Assembly (NCBI GenBank): GCA_964536305.1
Contig: CAZHVY010000015.1
Span: 8,150-72,149, forward strand
Direction of reading: 5' to 3'
DNA from: RPRC01 sp964536305
GTDB taxonomy: Bacteria > Desulfobacterota > Desulfuromonadia > Geobacterales > Geobacteraceae
Length of the DNA stretch: 64,000 nt
Of this stretch, positions 61,010-64,000 are shown piece by piece; positions within the stretch are counted from its first letter, which is position 1; each line of letters opens with the position of its first letter. The position numbers and the translations under genes were made by a program. The notes beneath the pieces are model-generated. The model searched no databases, was not told the origin of the DNA, and saw only the letters and a program-made list of their open reading frames with translations.

Positions 61010-63952
61010 ATGAACAATGAAACGAGAGCTGCGCGGCGCGCCAGGATACTGGTTGTTGACGACACCACCGCCAACCTTCAGCTTCTGACCAACCTGCTGA
61101 CGAGACATGGCTATTCCGTTTTTCCCGCCTCCGATGGCGAACTGGCCCTGGAGTTCGTCCGGTCAACCCTCCCCGAACTCATCCTGCTGGATATCCGGAT
61201 GCCGGAAATGGACGGCTACGAGGTCTGCCGGCGGTTCAAGGCGGACGAGAGGACATGCGCCGTCCCGGTCATCTTCATCAGCATCCTGGAAGATGAACGG
61301 GATAAGGTGGAAGGCTTTCAGGCCGGCGGAGTGGACTACATCACCAAGCCGTTCCAGCCGGAGGAAGTCCTGGCCAGGGTAAGAACCCATCTGACTCTCA
61401 GGGAACTGACCGGGAATCTGGAACATAAGGTCGTCGAACGGACCGAGGAACTAGTGATCGCCAATGAACGGCTTCAGCGGGAGATTGCCGAACGCAAGCG
61501 GGCTGAACAGGCGTTGCGTCTCAATGCCGAGCGCATGGAGACGCTGCTCCGGCTGAACCAGATGGCCAACGCGACGCTGGATGACATCACGAGTTTCGCC
61601 TTCGAAGCCGCCTTGCTGGTGACCGGAAGCAGGCTGGGCTACCTGGCGTTCATGAACGAGGATGAAACCGTCCTCACCATGCAGCTCTGGTCCCGCGAAG
61701 CCATGAGCGAGTGCAATGTAACGGGCGGCCCGAGGATTTTTCCGGTGGAAACGACCGGATTGTGGGGCGAAGCCGTGCGCCGGCGCCGCCCCATCATCAC
61801 CAACGATTACAGTGCTCCCAATCCGTGGAAACAGGGAATGCCCGAAGGGCATGTCCGGCTCGCACGGCACATGAACCTGCCGGTGATCGTCGGCGGCAGG
61901 ATCGTGCTGGTGGCTGGCGTGGGGAACAAAGCCGAGGATTACGACGAAACCGACGTAACCCAGCTGACACTCTTGATGGAAGGCATGTGGCGGCTGATCG
62001 AGCGAAAGCGGTCGGAAGAGGCGCTGGCTAAGAGCGAGGCCGGGTATCGCCGCATCGTGGACACCGCCACGGAAGGTATCTGTGTGGTCGGGCCGGACGC
62101 CGTGACCACGTTTGTCAACGCCCGTATGGCCGAAATGCTCGGTCGGTCCGGTGATGAGATGATCGGCCGGCCGCTGACCGACTTCATGTTCGAGGAAGAC
62201 GCGCCCGATTACCTGCAGAGGATAAAGAAGCGCCGTCTGGGGACTCCGGAATCCTTCGAACGCCGGTTCCGTCACAAGGACGGCCGCACGGTGTGGACCC
62301 ATGTTTCCGCCGCCCCCATCTTCGATGACGACAATCATTTCAACGGCTCTTTCGCGATGTTTACCGACATCACCGAACGCAAACGGACAGAAGAAGCAAT
62401 ACGCGCGTCCGAACAGGAGTTGCGCGCATTATTCGCCGCCATGAACGATGCCGTATTCGTAATCAACGGTGAGGGACGCTACCTGAAGATTCCTGAAACG
62501 AATCCATCTCTCTTGTATAAACCGAAAGAGGAATTGCTGGGTAAAACGCTCCACGAAATCTTTCCCGTAGCCCAGGCCGACATATTGCAAGGCTATGTTT
62601 CACAGACCCTTGCAACACATCGGCCGGTCAACATTGAGTTTAAAATGGGCATCGGAGACAACGATTTGTGGTTCAACGCCACTGCTTCCCCCATGTCCGA
62701 AGACGCGGTTGTAATTGTTGTCCGTGACAGCACCGAGCGCAAGCGGGCCGAGGAGGAGATACGGCGCCTCAAGAATTACCTCTCCAATATCATCGACTCC
62801 ATGCCGTCAGTCCTGGTGGGGATGGACCGTGACGAAACCGTCACCCAGTGGAACAGAGCGGCGGAAAAAATATCGGGAATCTCAGCTACGGAGGCCATCG
62901 GCCGGCCCATCACCGAGCTGCTTCCCGACTTTTCCCCCTGGATCGAGGCGATGCGGGGCGAGATCGAACGGCAGCGTTCCGCGTCCATGGAAAAGCTTCT
63001 CATCGAGAAGGATGGTGAGCGCTGTTTCTACGACCTGATGCTCTACCCCCTCATCGGTAACGGCGTGGAGGGGGCGGTGATTCGCATCGAGGACGCGACC
63101 GAACGTGCCCGCATCCAGGAACTGATGGTCCAGACCGAGAAGATGATGTCGGTGGGGGGGCTGGCCGCGGGCATGGCCCATGAGATCAACAACCCGCTGG
63201 GGATCATCATCCAGGCGGCCCAGAACGTCGAGCGCCGGGTCTCGCCCGGGCTCCCGGCCAACCGGAAGGTGGCCGAAGAGCTCGGCGTCGACCTGGAGGG
63301 GATCAACGCCTACTTCGAGAAGCGCCGGATACCCGAGTTCATCGGGAGCATCCGCGATGCATCGCTCAGGGCGTCGCGAATCATCGCCCACATGCTCCAG
63401 TTCAGCCGGTATGCGGGGACGACCAAACAGTCTGTCTCACTGGCCGGTATTATCGAGCAGGCGCTGGAACTGGCCGCCAGCGACTACGACCTGAAGAAGA
63501 AGTACGACTTCAGAAGCATCGAGATCATCCGCGACTACGCGCCGGATATGCCTGAAGTGCCGATGGTGGTGGTGGAAATTGAACAGGTAATGCTCAACCT
63601 GCTGAAGAACGCGGCCCAGGCGATGATCGTGAACCCTCCGGGCCGAGGGCCGAAAATCACGCTCAGGCTTCGCCGGGAAGAAAGGTACGCGCTCATCGAG
63701 GTGGAGGACAACGGGCCCGGAATGGTTGAGGAGGTGCGGCGACGGGTGTTCGAGCCCTTCTTCACCACCAAGGAGCCGGGAGTGGGAACAGGGCTCGGGC
63801 TCTCGGTTTCCTACATGATCGTTACCCAGAACCACAAGGGACTGATGGAGGTGGAGTCAACTCCCGGCAAGGGGGCATGTTTCAGCGTCAGGTTGCCGCT
63901 AACGAGTCAGGCCTGGCAGCGTACATCATGCTCCGGCCGGGAAAGGGTTTGA
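61010..63952 (+). CDS. Hybrid sensor histidine kinase: receiver, GAF, three PAS, kinase
   Basis: A 980-residue protein. Receiver at 1-125 with LLDIRMPEMDG (Asp61); coiled-coil; a GAF domain at about 185-340 (LGYLAFMNEDETVLTMQ); PAS domains near 345-465, 470-580 and 590-700; kinase with MAHEINNPLGIII (His724) and ATPase NLLKNAAQAM, DNGPGM and GVGTGLGLSVSYM. It is soluble. Start ATG 61010 is just after the previous gene. Possibly a cognate pair with the kinase upstream. Confidence 0.88.
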   Translation: MNNETRAARRARILVVDDTTANLQLLTNLLTRHGYSVFPASDGELALEFVRSTLPELILLDIRMPEMDGYEVCRRFKADERTCAVPVIFISILEDERDKVEGFQAGGVDYITKPFQPEEVLARVRTHLTLRELTGNLEHKVVERTEELVIANERLQREIAERKRAEQALRLNAERMETLLRLNQMANATLDDITSFAFEAALLVTGSRLGYLAFMNEDETVLTMQLWSREAMSECNVTGGPRIFPVETTGLWGEAVRRRRPIITNDYSAPNPWKQGMPEGHVRLARHMNLPVIVGGRIVLVAGVGNKAEDYDETDVTQLTLLMEGMWRLIERKRSEEALAKSEAGYRRIVDTATEGICVVGPDAVTTFVNARMAEMLGRSGDEMIGRPLTDFMFEEDAPDYLQRIKKRRLGTPESFERRFRHKDGRTVWTHVSAAPIFDDDNHFNGSFAMFTDITERKRTEEAIRASEQELRALFAAMNDAVFVINGEGRYLKIPETNPSLLYKPKEELLGKTLHEIFPVAQADILQGYVSQTLATHRPVNIEFKMGIGDNDLWFNATASPMSEDAVVIVVRDSTERKRAEEEIRRLKNYLSNIIDSMPSVLVGMDRDETVTQWNRAAEKISGISATEAIGRPITELLPDFSPWIEAMRGEIERQRSASMEKLLIEKDGERCFYDLMLYPLIGNGVEGAVIRIEDATERARIQELMVQTEKMMSVGGLAAGMAHEINNPLGIIIQAAQNVERRVSPGLPANRKVAEELGVDLEGINAYFEKRRIPEFIGSIRDASLRASRIIAHMLQFSRYAGTTKQSVSLAGIIEQALELAASDYDLKKKYDFRSIEIIRDYAPDMPEVPMVVVEIEQVMLNLLKNAAQAMIVNPPGRGPKITLRLRREERYALIEVEDNGPGMVEEVRRRVFEPFFTTKEPGVGTGLGLSVSYMIVTQNHKGLMEVESTPGKGACFSVRLPLTSQAWQRTSCSGRERV

Positions 63953-63975
63953 TTGCGGAAAAGGAAGGCGTCAAC

Positions 63976-64000
63976 ATGAATTCTTCATCACATGATATGT
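63976..64000 (+). CDS. Start of a further gene (window edge)
   Basis: ATG 63976 is preceded by AAGGAAGG and opens MNSSSHDM before the window ends. Continues the kinase cluster; product unknown. Confidence 0.5.

Noticed and set aside
1..64000. CRISPR arrays, insertion sequences, rRNA and tRNA genes
   Set aside because: No regularly spaced repeats, transposases with terminal repeats, or RNA signatures were seen by eye.

Overview
The window looks like a chromosomal piece of a Geobacter-like member of the Desulfuromonadia. This is inferred from gene content only: mercury-methylation genes hgcAB, a complete-looking chemotaxis operon with a very large poly-HAMP receptor, a PEP-CTERM exported protein, selenocysteine genes selA and selB, separate Mo and W uptake proteins, several multi-heme-free Fe-S and thioredoxin-type proteins, and long hybrid histidine kinases. 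The DNA is fairly GC-rich and densely coded. No rRNA, tRNA, CRISPR array or intact transposon was recognised.

Layout. 1-720: end of an arsenic operon (arsR, arsC) with two copies of a probable ArsR operator. 860-3630: a defence-type island with a candidate toxin, a Panacea/DUF4065 antitoxin under its own palindromic operator, and a wrecked type III-like restriction-modification locus in which the methylase N-terminus is joined in frame to the helicase C-terminus. 3660-4925: a small minus-strand operon of Cys-rich proteins (AhpD-like, zinc ribbon, ferredoxin, Hdr-like). 5057-10283: a minus-strand operon headed by a second ArsR, with three thioredoxin-fold proteins, CcdA/DsbD-type membrane carriers, an ArsP-like permease and a rhodanese. 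10517-11970: hgcA and hgcB, divergent from that ArsR. 12200-13138: a SelW-like selenoprotein and two carboxymuconolactone-decarboxylase family proteins. 13484-16904: an ECF sigma factor, two secreted TPR-like proteins and an exported phosphodiesterase-fold protein. 17175-20653: selB and selA. 20684-24237: PadR regulator, DUF5714 protein, ferritin-like protein, monooxygenase-fold protein, and two YeeE/YedE transport subunits.

24420-28360 is a Mo/W block: promoter, Moco-type riboswitch with terminator, modA, an unknown membrane protein, moaE, and a divergent tupA, with ModE-like half-sites in front of both uptake genes. 28476-30934 holds a NapH-like ferredoxin and a CoA-disulfide-reductase/rhodanese fusion. 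31108-40929 is ordinary chromosome (lipoprotein, UPF0210, ACT, diacylglycerol-kinase-like, PEP-CTERM, YihY, YtxH/DUF948, sucD, sucC). 41212-52768 is one chemotaxis gene set (cheW, two receptors, cheY, STAS, cheA, cheR, cheB). The rest is recQ, a lipocalin, phosphofructokinase and ROK kinase, a cupin, and two large hybrid kinases.

The most notable observation: the natural start of hgcA (good ribosome site at 10504, ATG 10517) leads through 31 codons into an in-frame TGA directly after a cysteine, and then continues in frame into the whole HgcA protein. A short hairpin follows the TGA at a distance suitable for a bacterial SECIS. A second, much clearer CxxU selenoprotein gene lies 2 kb away and selA/selB lie 7 kb away, so a selenocysteine-containing HgcA is a serious possibility. 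The alternative is a restart at GTG 10643 or a nonsense mutation.
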